The notes under the pieces: model-generated
Told to the model about the DNA's origin: nothing
Seen by the model: the letters and a program-made list of their open reading frames with translations, nothing else
The model's database searches: none
Position numbers and translations under genes: made by a program
Assembly: GCA_947505245.1 (NCBI GenBank)
Contig: CANNIZ010000009.1
Span: 1-64,000, forward strand
Length of the DNA: 64,000 nt
Direction: 5' to 3'
Source of the DNA: Pseudomonadota bacterium
Lineage (GTDB): Bacteria; Myxococcota_A; UBA796; GCA-2862545
In this document: piece by piece, positions 9,406 through 17,428 of the stretch
Numbering within the stretch: the stretch's first letter is position 1
Layout: every line of letters starts with the position of its first letter

Positions 9406-11022
9406 GTGGCCGTCAGCACCGACGTGCTCGTATTGGGTTCTGGAGCGGCGGGGCTCACCTTCGCCCTGCACATGGCCCGTACCGCGCGCGTTATTCTCAT
9501 CACGAAGGACGTTCGGGGCGAATCGAACAGCGCGTACGCGCAGGGCGGCATCGCAGCCGTCTGGCACGCCGACGACGACTTCGACAACCACGTGCAGGAC
9601 ACCCTGGTCGCTGGCGCCGGCCTGTGCCGTCGCGAAGCCGTCGAACAGACCGTTCGGCAGGCGCCGGCGCGGGTGCAGGACCTGATCGACATCGGGACCC
9701 GATTCACCCGTCGCGACGCGCCCAATGACGACGAGTACGACCTGCACCGCGAGGGGGGGCACAGCCACCGCCGCATCCTCCACGCCGACGACCTCACCGG
9801 CGCCGAGATCGTCCGCGCGCTGCTCGCCGCCTGCGAGCAGGACCCCAACATCGAGCTGCTCGACCATCACGCAGCCATCGACCTCGTCACCGAGTCGTGG
9901 CTCGCCCGACGCGCAGGCGCCATTCCCCCTGAGCGCGATCGCGTCGTCGGCGCCTACGTGCTCGACACCGCTACCGCCGAGGTGACCGCGATCGCCGCGA
10001 AGACCGTCGTGCTCGCCACGGGCGGAGCCGGCAAGGTCTACCTGTACACGACCAACCCCCGGGGCGCGACCGGCGACGGAATGGCGATGGCCTACCGGGC
10101 AGGTGCACGCATCGCGAACATGGAGTTCGTCCAGTTCCACCCGACGTGCCTGTTCCACCCGAAGGAGACGAGCTTCCTCATCACCGAGGCGCTGCGCGGT
10201 GAAGGCGGCAAGCTCGTGGACGCGGAGGGGAAGCGGTTCATGGACGCGTACGACCCGCGCGGCGAGCTCGCCCCCCGCGACGTGGTCGCGCGCGCGATCG
10301 ACGACGTGCTGAAGCGCCGCGGCCTGCCCTGCGTGTACCTCGACATGCGGCACCACAGCCGCGCCCACCTCGAGCAGCACTTCCCGAACATCTGCGCAAA
10401 GCTCGACGGACTCGGGATCGACATGGCCACCCAGCCCATCCCGGTCGTGCCCGCGGCGCACTACTTTTGCGGCGGCGTCCAGACCGATCTGTCCGGCGAG
10501 ACCAGCATCGCCGGCCTGTACGCGATCGGTGAGGTCGCGTGCACCGGCTTGCACGGCGCGAACCGCCTCGCGTCGAACTCCCTGCTCGAGGCGCTCGTAT
10601 TCGCCAAGGCCGCGGCCGAGGCCATCGCCGTCAGTTTGCCCACCACCGCCGCGCCGCTCGAGGCCCCTCCGTGGGACCACGGAAAGGCAGTGGACAGCGA
10701 CGAGCTCGTCGTGATCAACCAGACCTGGGAAGAGATCCGCCGGTTCATGTGGAACTACGTGGGCATCGTCCGCACCCACCGCCGGCTGAAGCGCGCACAA
10801 CGCCGCGTCGAGCTCGTGCAGGACGAGATCCGGAAGTACTACTGGGACTTCCGCGTCACCGAAGACCTGATCGAGCTGCGAAACCTCGCAATGGTCGCCG
10901 AGATGGTCGTGCGTTGCGCGCTCGATCGGCGCGAGAGCCGCGGCCTGCACTACACGCTCGACTTCCCCGAGCAGGACGCGCGCCAGATCCAGGACACGGT
11001 GATCGCCCGCCCCACCGGCTGA
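9406..11022 (+). CDS. nadB: L-aspartate oxidase
   Basis: 538 residues. Oxidises L-aspartate to iminoaspartate with FAD, the first step of de novo NAD synthesis (with NadA). The N-terminal dinucleotide-binding motif 'VLVLGSGAAGLTFALHMA', the family blocks 'SNSAYAQGGIAAV', 'GRAT'-like 'NPRGATGDGMAMAYRAGA', 'MEFVQFHPT', 'EALRGEGG', 'HYFCGGVQTD' and 'GLHGANRLASNSLLEALVF' and the Arg-rich C-terminal helical domain are all present at full length. It stands alone on the plus strand; nadA and nadC are not in the window. The start is fixed by GGAGG at 9396-9400. Confidence 0.96.
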   Translation: MAVSTDVLVLGSGAAGLTFALHMARTARVILITKDVRGESNSAYAQGGIAAVWHADDDFDNHVQDTLVAGAGLCRREAVEQTVRQAPARVQDLIDIGTRFTRRDAPNDDEYDLHREGGHSHRRILHADDLTGAEIVRALLAACEQDPNIELLDHHAAIDLVTESWLARRAGAIPPERDRVVGAYVLDTATAEVTAIAAKTVVLATGGAGKVYLYTTNPRGATGDGMAMAYRAGARIANMEFVQFHPTCLFHPKETSFLITEALRGEGGKLVDAEGKRFMDAYDPRGELAPRDVVARAIDDVLKRRGLPCVYLDMRHHSRAHLEQHFPNICAKLDGLGIDMATQPIPVVPAAHYFCGGVQTDLSGETSIAGLYAIGEVACTGLHGANRLASNSLLEALVFAKAAAEAIAVSLPTTAAPLEAPPWDHGKAVDSDELVVINQTWEEIRRFMWNYVGIVRTHRRLKRAQRRVELVQDEIRKYYWDFRVTEDLIELRNLAMVAEMVVRCALDRRESRGLHYTLDFPEQDARQIQDTVIARPTG

Positions 11023-11031
11023 CGCCCGCCG

Positions 11032-11655
11032 CTAGGACGGCGGCTTGACGGGCGCCGGTGGCGAACCCGGCACAGCAGGCGTGCCGGGCGCCGGCGTTCC
11101 CGCCGCAGGGGGCGGCGTGACGACCTTTGGCATCGTCGTGAACCCGGGCGAGAACCGCGGCTGCGCCTCGATCTCCTCGCGATACCCTGGCGGGGGGTCG
11201 CCCACGTCGATGTAGCAGATCGTCGCGCCCGAGCCGTCCGGCGCAGCTTCGCAGCCCTGGTACTTGCCGATCGCGCGCACCTTCTTCAGCGTATTGCCTT
11301 CGGAATTCGGGTCGAGCTTCTCTTCGACCACATGGTACGTGTCCACCCCGCGAAGGCCGACGCTCCGGACATTGTTGGTGATGTCCGGCTTGGTCACGAC
11401 CTTTCCGTCCTCGTCGATGATCATGCTGCCGAGCCCGACGTCGATCCAGACCTCGCCAGCATCAACGTAGGTGCCGAACATCGACGGGTCCCCCGTGAGC
11501 AGCACCTCGAGCGGCATCTTGCGCGGCCCCGCCGCCGATGAAGCCGACACTTTGGCGACGTTCAGCCGCTTCGCAGGCTCAGCGACAGGGTCCGACGGGG
11601 TCGACCCTGCCTGCTCGCCGCCGCCGCAGGCGATAAGAATCGCTAGCAGGTACAT
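11032..11655 (-). CDS. Small lipoprotein with Pro-rich tail, function unknown
   Basis: 207 residues from ATG 11655, preceded by GGAGGA. A very short signal peptide ends in the lipobox 'LIAC', followed by 'GGG', which favours outer-membrane sorting in most Gram-negatives. The middle (about 45-155) contains two cysteines and strand-like segments. The last 50 residues are a Pro/Ala/Thr linker. I do not recognise the fold. The gene ends 10 bp from nadB, convergent to it; a small inverted repeat (CGCCG-CTAGGA-CGGCG, about 11028-11043) lies at the junction and overlaps the end of this gene. Confidence 0.6.
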   Translation of the reverse strand: MYLLAILIACGGGEQAGSTPSDPVAEPAKRLNVAKVSASSAAGPRKMPLEVLLTGDPSMFGTYVDAGEVWIDVGLGSMIIDEDGKVVTKPDITNNVRSVGLRGVDTYHVVEEKLDPNSEGNTLKKVRAIGKYQGCEAAPDGSGATICYIDVGDPPPGYREEIEAQPRFSPGFTTMPKVVTPPPAAGTPAPGTPAVPGSPPAPVKPPS

Positions 11656-11747
11656 GCGTCCTCCGCAGACGAAGCGAATGTATCAAAATTTTTCAGCACG
11701 CGCCGTCCGCGCCGCCTTTTTCGTTCGTGCAGCGAGTACACCGGCGG

Positions 11748-13178
11748 TCAGCTCTTGAAGTCGCCAGCCTCGAGGCCGTAGTCCTTCATCTTCGTGTACA
11801 GGGTGCGGCGCGAGATCCCCGCCTCCGCGGCCGTGCGCTCGAGGTGCCCGGCGCAGCGACGCAGCACGCGGAACAGGTAGGCGCGTTCCACTTCAACGGT
11901 CATGCGGTCGACGGTGTCTTTCATCGGCCGGTTCTCGTCGATCAAGATCCCGGCCGGCTGCTCGGACGCCGACGGCAGGCCCGTCATGTCCGACGGGAGG
12001 TGCTCCACCAACAGCCGTTGCCCGAACCGTTGAATCGTCCATCGCTCGCACATCGCGCGGAGCTGACGGACGTTGCCCGGCCACCCGTACCGGATGATCG
12101 CGTCCAGGGCTTCCTTCGTGATGATCGGGGACTCGAGGGTGTACTCCTCGGCGATCTCGTCGAGGAAGTGCCGCATCAGCAGCGGGATGTCTTCCTTGCG
12201 CTCGCGGAGCGGTGGCAACCGGATCGGGAACACGTTCAGCCGATAATAAAGGTCCTGGCGGAAGTTTCCGGCCTTCACAGCATCCTGGAGCTGGACGTTG
12301 GTCGCCGCGAGGATCCGCACGTCAACCCTCACCGAGTCGCGCCCGCCGACGCGCCGGAACGTCATCTCCTCGAGCACCCGAAGCAGGTTCACCTGCACGT
12401 TCAGCGACGTCTCGCCGAGCTCATCCAAGAACAACGTTCCGCCATCGGCCATCTCGAACAGGCCCTCGCGACGCCCGACCGCACCCGTGAACGAGCCCCG
12501 CTCGTGGCCGAACAGCTCGCTCTCGAGCAGCGACTCGGTGAACGCGCCGCAGTTCACCGCGATGAAAGGCTTCTCCTTCCGGCGGCTGCGCTCGTGGATC
12601 GCGCGCGTCACGAGCTCCTTGCCGGTGCCCGTCTCGCCAAGGATCAACACGGTCGCGTCGGTCTGCGCGACCGCGCGGATCTGATCGAACACGTCGAGCA
12701 TTCGCGGGCTCTGCGTGAGCAGCTGCGTGAGCCCGTACCGGTCCTTGGCCTGCTCGCGGGCGTGCTCGACCTGGCGCGTGCTGCGGGCCTCTTGGAGCGC
12801 GCGCGAGACCGCTTCGAGCAGTCGTTCGCGCGAGTCTTCGTGGGTGACCACGTCTACAGCGCCGTGCCGGACGGCCTCCACGACCGCGCCGACGCCGGGC
12901 GCGTCCGCGACGACGAGGATCGGGACGCCAGGCGCGCGCTCGCGCACCACGTCGATGGCGCGGACGCCGCGCGCATCGGGGAGGTCGAGGGCGACGACGA
13001 CCAGCACGGGATCGACATGCGGCAGCGAGCCGAGCGCGTCGGACATGGACGCCGCGATGAACACGTCGCGCTCGTTCGTGCGGAGGTGGGCCTTCAGCCG
13101 GTGCCGCCGCAGTTCGTCGGGCTCGACGACCAGCACCGAATCGCGGCGAGCGCTGGGGGGCACGCCCTCCTCGCTCAC
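11748..13178 (-). CDS. Sigma-54 activator (NtrC family) with degenerate receiver domain
   Basis: 476 residues from GTG 13178, overlapping the upstream lipoprotein stop by GTGA. Domains: receiver-like (about 12-125), AAA+ (about 150-390) with Walker A 'GETGTGKE' (about 180), the sigma-54 contact loop as 'GSFTGA' (about 228) and Walker B 'GTLFLDELGE', then a Fis-type helix-turn-helix ('TAAEAGISRRTLYTKMKDYG', about 440-470). In the receiver the phospho-acceptor position is Ala63 ('VALDLPD'), the switch Thr/Ser is Ala91 and the conserved Lys is His113, so normal phosphorylation looks impossible. It should activate sigma-54 promoters by ATP hydrolysis. Its targets are unknown. Confidence 0.9.
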   Translation of the reverse strand: MSEEGVPPSARRDSVLVVEPDELRRHRLKAHLRTNERDVFIAASMSDALGSLPHVDPVLVVVALDLPDARGVRAIDVVRERAPGVPILVVADAPGVGAVVEAVRHGAVDVVTHEDSRERLLEAVSRALQEARSTRQVEHAREQAKDRYGLTQLLTQSPRMLDVFDQIRAVAQTDATVLILGETGTGKELVTRAIHERSRRKEKPFIAVNCGAFTESLLESELFGHERGSFTGAVGRREGLFEMADGGTLFLDELGETSLNVQVNLLRVLEEMTFRRVGGRDSVRVDVRILAATNVQLQDAVKAGNFRQDLYYRLNVFPIRLPPLRERKEDIPLLMRHFLDEIAEEYTLESPIITKEALDAIIRYGWPGNVRQLRAMCERWTIQRFGQRLLVEHLPSDMTGLPSASEQPAGILIDENRPMKDTVDRMTVEVERAYLFRVLRRCAGHLERTAAEAGISRRTLYTKMKDYGLEAGDFKS

Positions 13179-15163
13179 TGCGAACCCAGCGCGCCGACCA
13201 GTACGTCGATCGTGATCAGCGCCTCGTCGACGGTACCGTCGGTCACGAGGCGACCGATAAACCCGGTCGGGACTTCGTCTTCTTCCACGGGTTCGGCGGC
13301 GAGCAAGGGCCCCACGACCTCGGGACGCTCGGCCACGATCAGCAGCGGCCTCGCGACGGCCTCGTTGCCGAGCAACACCGCGACGTCGTCCAGCGTCGTC
13401 AGGTCAGGATCCACCGCGAGCAGCGGCGGCACGATCGTCAGCGCGCGCCCGAGCGTGCTCCCGGGTGCGCCCATGACTTGCCCGAGATTCGCGGCGGCGT
13501 CCCAGGTACCTGACGCCTGCATGGCCGGCGCGACCAGCGGCGACAGCCGCTGCAGCCCGGTTCGGCCTGCGTCTTCGGCGAAAACCCACACCACGAGTCC
13601 GAACAGATCGTGCAGATCGACGGCGCGCTCCTCGCCCGCGGCGATCCCGTATGCGGCCGGCGTGGCAAACACCGGCACCAACGCGACCACATCGCCGACG
13701 GCTGCGCTGTCCCCAGCGTCGCGCAGGACCTCCTCGAGCGGCTCCACGGCGTGTTCGTCTTCGAGCGCCGTCGCCAACTCCGCGAGATCCGGGATGCGGT
13801 TCTGCTGCCCCGCCTTCATCGCGTCCAACGCGTCCAGGAACACGACGAGGACGTCGTACGAGCGATCGTCGTACAGGCGGTCGATCACCCCGAGGTTGTC
13901 CACCACTTCAGACGTGAACGCCGGGCATACCCCCGTGTCGGCGACGTCGTACATCAGGCTCTCGGAGATGCCGAGCAGGCCGCCGAGCAGCCCCACACCT
14001 GACTGCACGAGATCCGGGTTGCTGCCCGCGAGCAGGTTCAGGATCGAGACCGCGAGGTTCCCCAGGTTGAAGTCCAGCGTCGTGAGCCAGAGATCGACCG
14101 AGCAGTCCATCGGGCGGTTCGTGTCATGGAGCAGCTTCACGAGCGCATGCAGGGCGCTCGGCTCACCCTTCGCGAGCGCGTCTCCGTCGACGTTCACGGA
14201 CGCGAGCCACACGACGCTCGCAGGCGCGCCGGCGAGGTTTCCGTCCGCGTACCAGACGGGGATGTCGGCCTCGAGCCGCGCGCGGACGAGTGGATCGAGG
14301 ACGATCGCCCCCGCGGAGTCGATGATCGCAGGCTGCGCAAGCACGCCGTCTCGACCGAGCCAGCTGCGACCGAAGTCCGCGAGGCTGTCGCCCGACGCCT
14401 GCAGCCAGCGATCGTTCGTGGCGCTGCGCGCGTCCACGATCGCGTCGCCAAGATCCGGCAGCAGCCGTCCGATCGGCCCGGCCACGCGGGCGTCTGCTGA
14501 GCCGGCGAGCGAGCCGAACGAGCGCACCCACCGCTTCGCCTCGGGGCCGGCGAGCACGTCCGAGGCGTACACGGTCGCGCGGAGGTCGTCTTCCAGCACG
14601 GCCTCGGCCACCGCCGGGATCACGTCCCCAAGCGGCACCAACGCCCCCTGGCGGAGCGCGTCTGGATCGCCCGGAGCCACGTCGCCGTCGCGAACGCGCG
14701 CAGCCGGAAGGCCGTACGACAGCTCGAGCACGACGTCGAGGACGTCGTCGATGGGGCGGTCCTCGGCGCGCAACAGGTCCAAAGCGACGCCCGCGAGCCC
14801 GAACACGTCGACCCCCGCGGCGGGGAGCGCGTTCACTACACGAGCCACGTCGAGAGCGGCGGGTCCGCCCGATCGCGACGTCGCGTCGAGCCCCTGGTCG
14901 ACGGGCACGAACGCGTCGAATTGGCCACCGTGATCGACACACGCGAACAGATCGTGCACCTCGGCGGCGTCCTGCTCATCGAGTCCATCGAGGAGGTTCA
15001 CCCGGTAGCACGGAGAATCCGGCACGAGTTGATCGCGCCAGGGCTGGGCCGGAGGCGGCTCGCAAGCGACAAAAAGCCCGACCCCAAGCGCGCCGAGCGC
15101 AAGGCGAACACCGAGCGCGGACCGGAGGGAGTCGTTTGATGCGGTGGTTTCGAGGTTTCGCAT
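13175..15163 (-). CDS. Large secreted lipoprotein, function unknown
   Basis: 662 residues from ATG 15163. A signal peptide ends in 'GLFVACEPPP', a lipobox with Cys about residue 34. The rest is an all-helical, Leu/Ala/Asp-rich sequence with three further cysteines and no motif I recognise. It starts 3 bp after the stop of the upstream outer-membrane-type gene and is translationally coupled (GTGA) to the downstream sigma-54 activator. Co-transcription suggests that the activator might sense or control envelope functions, but that is inference. Confidence 0.65.
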   Translation of the reverse strand: MRNLETTASNDSLRSALGVRLALGALGVGLFVACEPPPAQPWRDQLVPDSPCYRVNLLDGLDEQDAAEVHDLFACVDHGGQFDAFVPVDQGLDATSRSGGPAALDVARVVNALPAAGVDVFGLAGVALDLLRAEDRPIDDVLDVVLELSYGLPAARVRDGDVAPGDPDALRQGALVPLGDVIPAVAEAVLEDDLRATVYASDVLAGPEAKRWVRSFGSLAGSADARVAGPIGRLLPDLGDAIVDARSATNDRWLQASGDSLADFGRSWLGRDGVLAQPAIIDSAGAIVLDPLVRARLEADIPVWYADGNLAGAPASVVWLASVNVDGDALAKGEPSALHALVKLLHDTNRPMDCSVDLWLTTLDFNLGNLAVSILNLLAGSNPDLVQSGVGLLGGLLGISESLMYDVADTGVCPAFTSEVVDNLGVIDRLYDDRSYDVLVVFLDALDAMKAGQQNRIPDLAELATALEDEHAVEPLEEVLRDAGDSAAVGDVVALVPVFATPAAYGIAAGEERAVDLHDLFGLVVWVFAEDAGRTGLQRLSPLVAPAMQASGTWDAAANLGQVMGAPGSTLGRALTIVPPLLAVDPDLTTLDDVAVLLGNEAVARPLLIVAERPEVVGPLLAAEPVEEDEVPTGFIGRLVTDGTVDEALITIDVLVGALGSQ

Positions 15164-15166
15164 GGC

Positions 15167-15751
15167 TCAGTCGAAGAGCCAGCGTACCCCAATATAGGCG
15201 TTGGCGCCGTGTGTAATCTGCTTGCGCACATGCGCGCCGTACACGACATCCGCGTGGAGCTGCAGCGACGGGCCGATCATGTACTGGAACGAGGGACCGC
15301 CCTGCAGGAGCAGGAAGTCCGTGTGGTCCGGCGTAATGAAGCCCGAACCCATCTCCGTCACCACCGACAGCTGCCACTCGTTGGGATCGCCCAGGAAGCC
15401 CCAGTTCACACCAAACGTCGCGATGCCGACGTTCCGCGGCGTGTCACGCCAGTTGGCCACGATGTTGTTCGGGTCGAGCGAGGACTTCTTCGACGGATCG
15501 TGCTCAGGGCTCTCTTGCGCCCAATAGCCGCGGGCGAGACCCGTGATGTGATCGTCGCGATCGCCGAGGATCAACTCGATACCCGCGCCGAAGTCCGTGA
15601 CCAGCTGCGTCTGGTGGTACTGAGCGTTGTTCGACGACGAGTCGTAGTAATAGACCGTCTGGGTTCGTTCGCCGAACGTGCCCATGACGCCTATGCCACC
15701 GGCATTGGCGATCGCGGGAAAGAAGAGTGCGAGGACGAGCAGGGCGCGCAT
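15167..15751 (-). CDS. Outer-membrane beta-barrel-like protein
   Basis: 194 residues from ATG 15751, preceded by a GGAG. The signal peptide 'MRALLVLALFFPAIANAG' is followed by alternating strands with Gly/aromatic turns ('GIELILGDRDDHITGLARGY') and ends in '...VRWLFD', close to the aromatic C-terminal residue of many barrels. Length suits a small 8-strand barrel. The longer open frame to 16378 is the shadow of the neighbouring gene. Probably co-transcribed with the lipoprotein and the activator downstream. Substrate or role unknown. Confidence 0.65.
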   Translation of the reverse strand: MRALLVLALFFPAIANAGGIGVMGTFGERTQTVYYYDSSSNNAQYHQTQLVTDFGAGIELILGDRDDHITGLARGYWAQESPEHDPSKKSSLDPNNIVANWRDTPRNVGIATFGVNWGFLGDPNEWQLSVVTEMGSGFITPDHTDFLLLQGGPSFQYMIGPSLQLHADVVYGAHVRKQITHGANAYIGVRWLFD

Positions 15752-15822
15752 CGATGCTCCGAGCGGAAGCGGTCGTTTAGTCCAGTGGCGTCGACGCGTC
15801 AAACGTTGACCCGACGCGGCGC

Positions 15823-17334
15823 TCACTTCCCTTTGCGCATGGGCGTGTTCACAGTCGCGGTCGGCGCCCCCGGCGCGAGGACGAGGTTTTGCGTCACGGT
15901 CACGAATTTCGGTGCTCCTACCGATATCGTCCACGTTCCAGGACGCAGCTCGATCGTCTCGGTGCCGTCCGGCCCTAGTACGACCGGCGCGACCGTTCCC
16001 GGCCCTTGGAGCGTCGCCGTCGCGTCGACCGGAGCGCCCTTCGGGTCGAGCGCACCCAGCGTCACCTTGATGGGCGTAAAGGCGAGCTGCACCTGCCGCT
16101 CGGTGTAGCCCTCGACGACCATCGCGTCTGGGGACGCTCCGGGCTCGAACCCGGCCGGGCCTGTGACCGCGAACGCAGCCGAAGAACCCGGCATCAGCGC
16201 CGTGAACGCGGCCACGCCGTCGGCTCCGGTCGTCTGCTCCGCGCCCGCAAACGTCACCTTCGCGCCCACCACTGGTGCGCCGTCGGCGTCCCGCACCGCC
16301 ACGGACACGTCCCCGAGGACGTCCGGACAACCGTCGAGGTCGGCATAGCCATTCGCAGACTCGGCCTCGGACGGACACATATCGCCGAGATCCGCGACAC
16401 CATCGAGGTCCGCGTCCGGCTCGGGGGCCACCTGGACCACAACGTCCGGCTTGGCGACATCGTTGGAGGCCGCACCACCCGCGGTGAAGCCGATGCCGCC
16501 GAACACCCGATAGGCGGCCGCGCCGACGCCCGGCGTGATCGCGTGGGACGCACCAGCGCTCCAGGTGAATCCGCCCCCGTGCCGGCCGCCGATCGACACC
16601 ACGGCTTCACCTGGCGCCTCGGCCCACGCGGCGGTGTTCCGCGCGAGGGCCGCACGCAAGTTCGCCTCGGCGCGAACCCCGATCTCATCGGTGAGACCGA
16701 GCGAAACTGAAGCCGAACCGAGCGCGCGCGAGCCCCCACGGAGGTTCGCGAAGTGGATCATCGGCGCGGTCTCGACCCCGACGTTGCCGTCCATCGCGAG
16801 CCGACCCTTCTCCCAACCCGTGACCATCAACAGCCCGCCGCCGAGCCCGGAAGAACCCAAGAACGCGCGAGGGTCGCCCGTGGGCAAGGTCGCAAACGGA
16901 ACGACATCGACGCCTACGCCTCCGCCCTCGGGACGCGCGACCGCGCGCATCGGGAGCGACAACCGGACGTCACCAAGCCCGGGGCTTCCCGTTCCATGAA
17001 GACCCTTGGAGGACAGGTACACCGGAAACGAGACCGCCGCCGACAGCCCGTCCGAGAGCCACATGCGCCCGGACGCATTGACCGCGACGATATCGTCAAC
17101 GACGGCCTCCTGGCGCTCAGTCGGCAGCCCGACGTCATACCAGAGCAGGAACGGCGCGTCGGCGTATTCGACCAGGGCCCTGACCGACCAGGTGCCGCTG
17201 GTCTCGGTGGCCGGGCGCCACGTGACCTGGCCGTCGAGCGGCCCGCCGACGCTCGGAGCGAGCGCGAAGCCATGCGCATCGTAGCCATCTACCGTCTGGG
17301 CCTGGGCCGCCGCGATCGCGAGTACGAACGTCAT
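15823..17334 (-). CDS. Outer-membrane protein with thrombospondin type-3 Ca-binding repeat and Ig-like C-terminal domains
   Basis: 503 residues from ATG 17334, with GGAGG just upstream. The signal peptide ends at 'AAAQAQ'. Residues ~20-315 are strand-rich and barrel-like. A thrombospondin type-3 repeat pair follows ('DADLDGVADLGDMCPSEAE' then 'GYADLDGCPDV'), with Ca-binding Asp spacing. The C-terminus holds two Ig-like/carboxypeptidase-regulatory-like domains rather than the peptidoglycan-binding OmpA domain usually found in this layout. It is probably a surface protein. It is transcribed away from the divergent lipase-like gene at 17429. Confidence 0.7.
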   Translation of the reverse strand: MTFVLAIAAAQAQTVDGYDAHGFALAPSVGGPLDGQVTWRPATETSGTWSVRALVEYADAPFLLWYDVGLPTERQEAVVDDIVAVNASGRMWLSDGLSAAVSFPVYLSSKGLHGTGSPGLGDVRLSLPMRAVARPEGGGVGVDVVPFATLPTGDPRAFLGSSGLGGGLLMVTGWEKGRLAMDGNVGVETAPMIHFANLRGGSRALGSASVSLGLTDEIGVRAEANLRAALARNTAAWAEAPGEAVVSIGGRHGGGFTWSAGASHAITPGVGAAAYRVFGGIGFTAGGAASNDVAKPDVVVQVAPEPDADLDGVADLGDMCPSEAESANGYADLDGCPDVLGDVSVAVRDADGAPVVGAKVTFAGAEQTTGADGVAAFTALMPGSSAAFAVTGPAGFEPGASPDAMVVEGYTERQVQLAFTPIKVTLGALDPKGAPVDATATLQGPGTVAPVVLGPDGTETIELRPGTWTISVGAPKFVTVTQNLVLAPGAPTATVNTPMRKGK

Positions 17335-17381
17335 CGAACCTCCACCGCGCGCAAGGCTAACAGACGTGAGGCGAAGGCGGA

Positions 17382-17398
17382 CGATCGGTGACCGATCG
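17382..17398. promoter_or_regulatory. Inverted repeat between divergent genes, possible operator
   Basis: CGATCGG-TGA-CCGATCG is a perfect 7-bp inverted repeat with a 3-bp centre. It lies between the divergent starts at 17334 and 17429, where a shared regulator could bind. Confidence 0.35.
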
Positions 17399-17428
17399 GA
17401 TAGCCTGCAACGTCCGTTCGGAGGTCAG

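Noticed and set aside
11727..14933. 1068-residue frame opposite the sigma-54 activator and lipoprotein genes
   Set aside because: Antisense shadow; the minus strand encodes clear domains.
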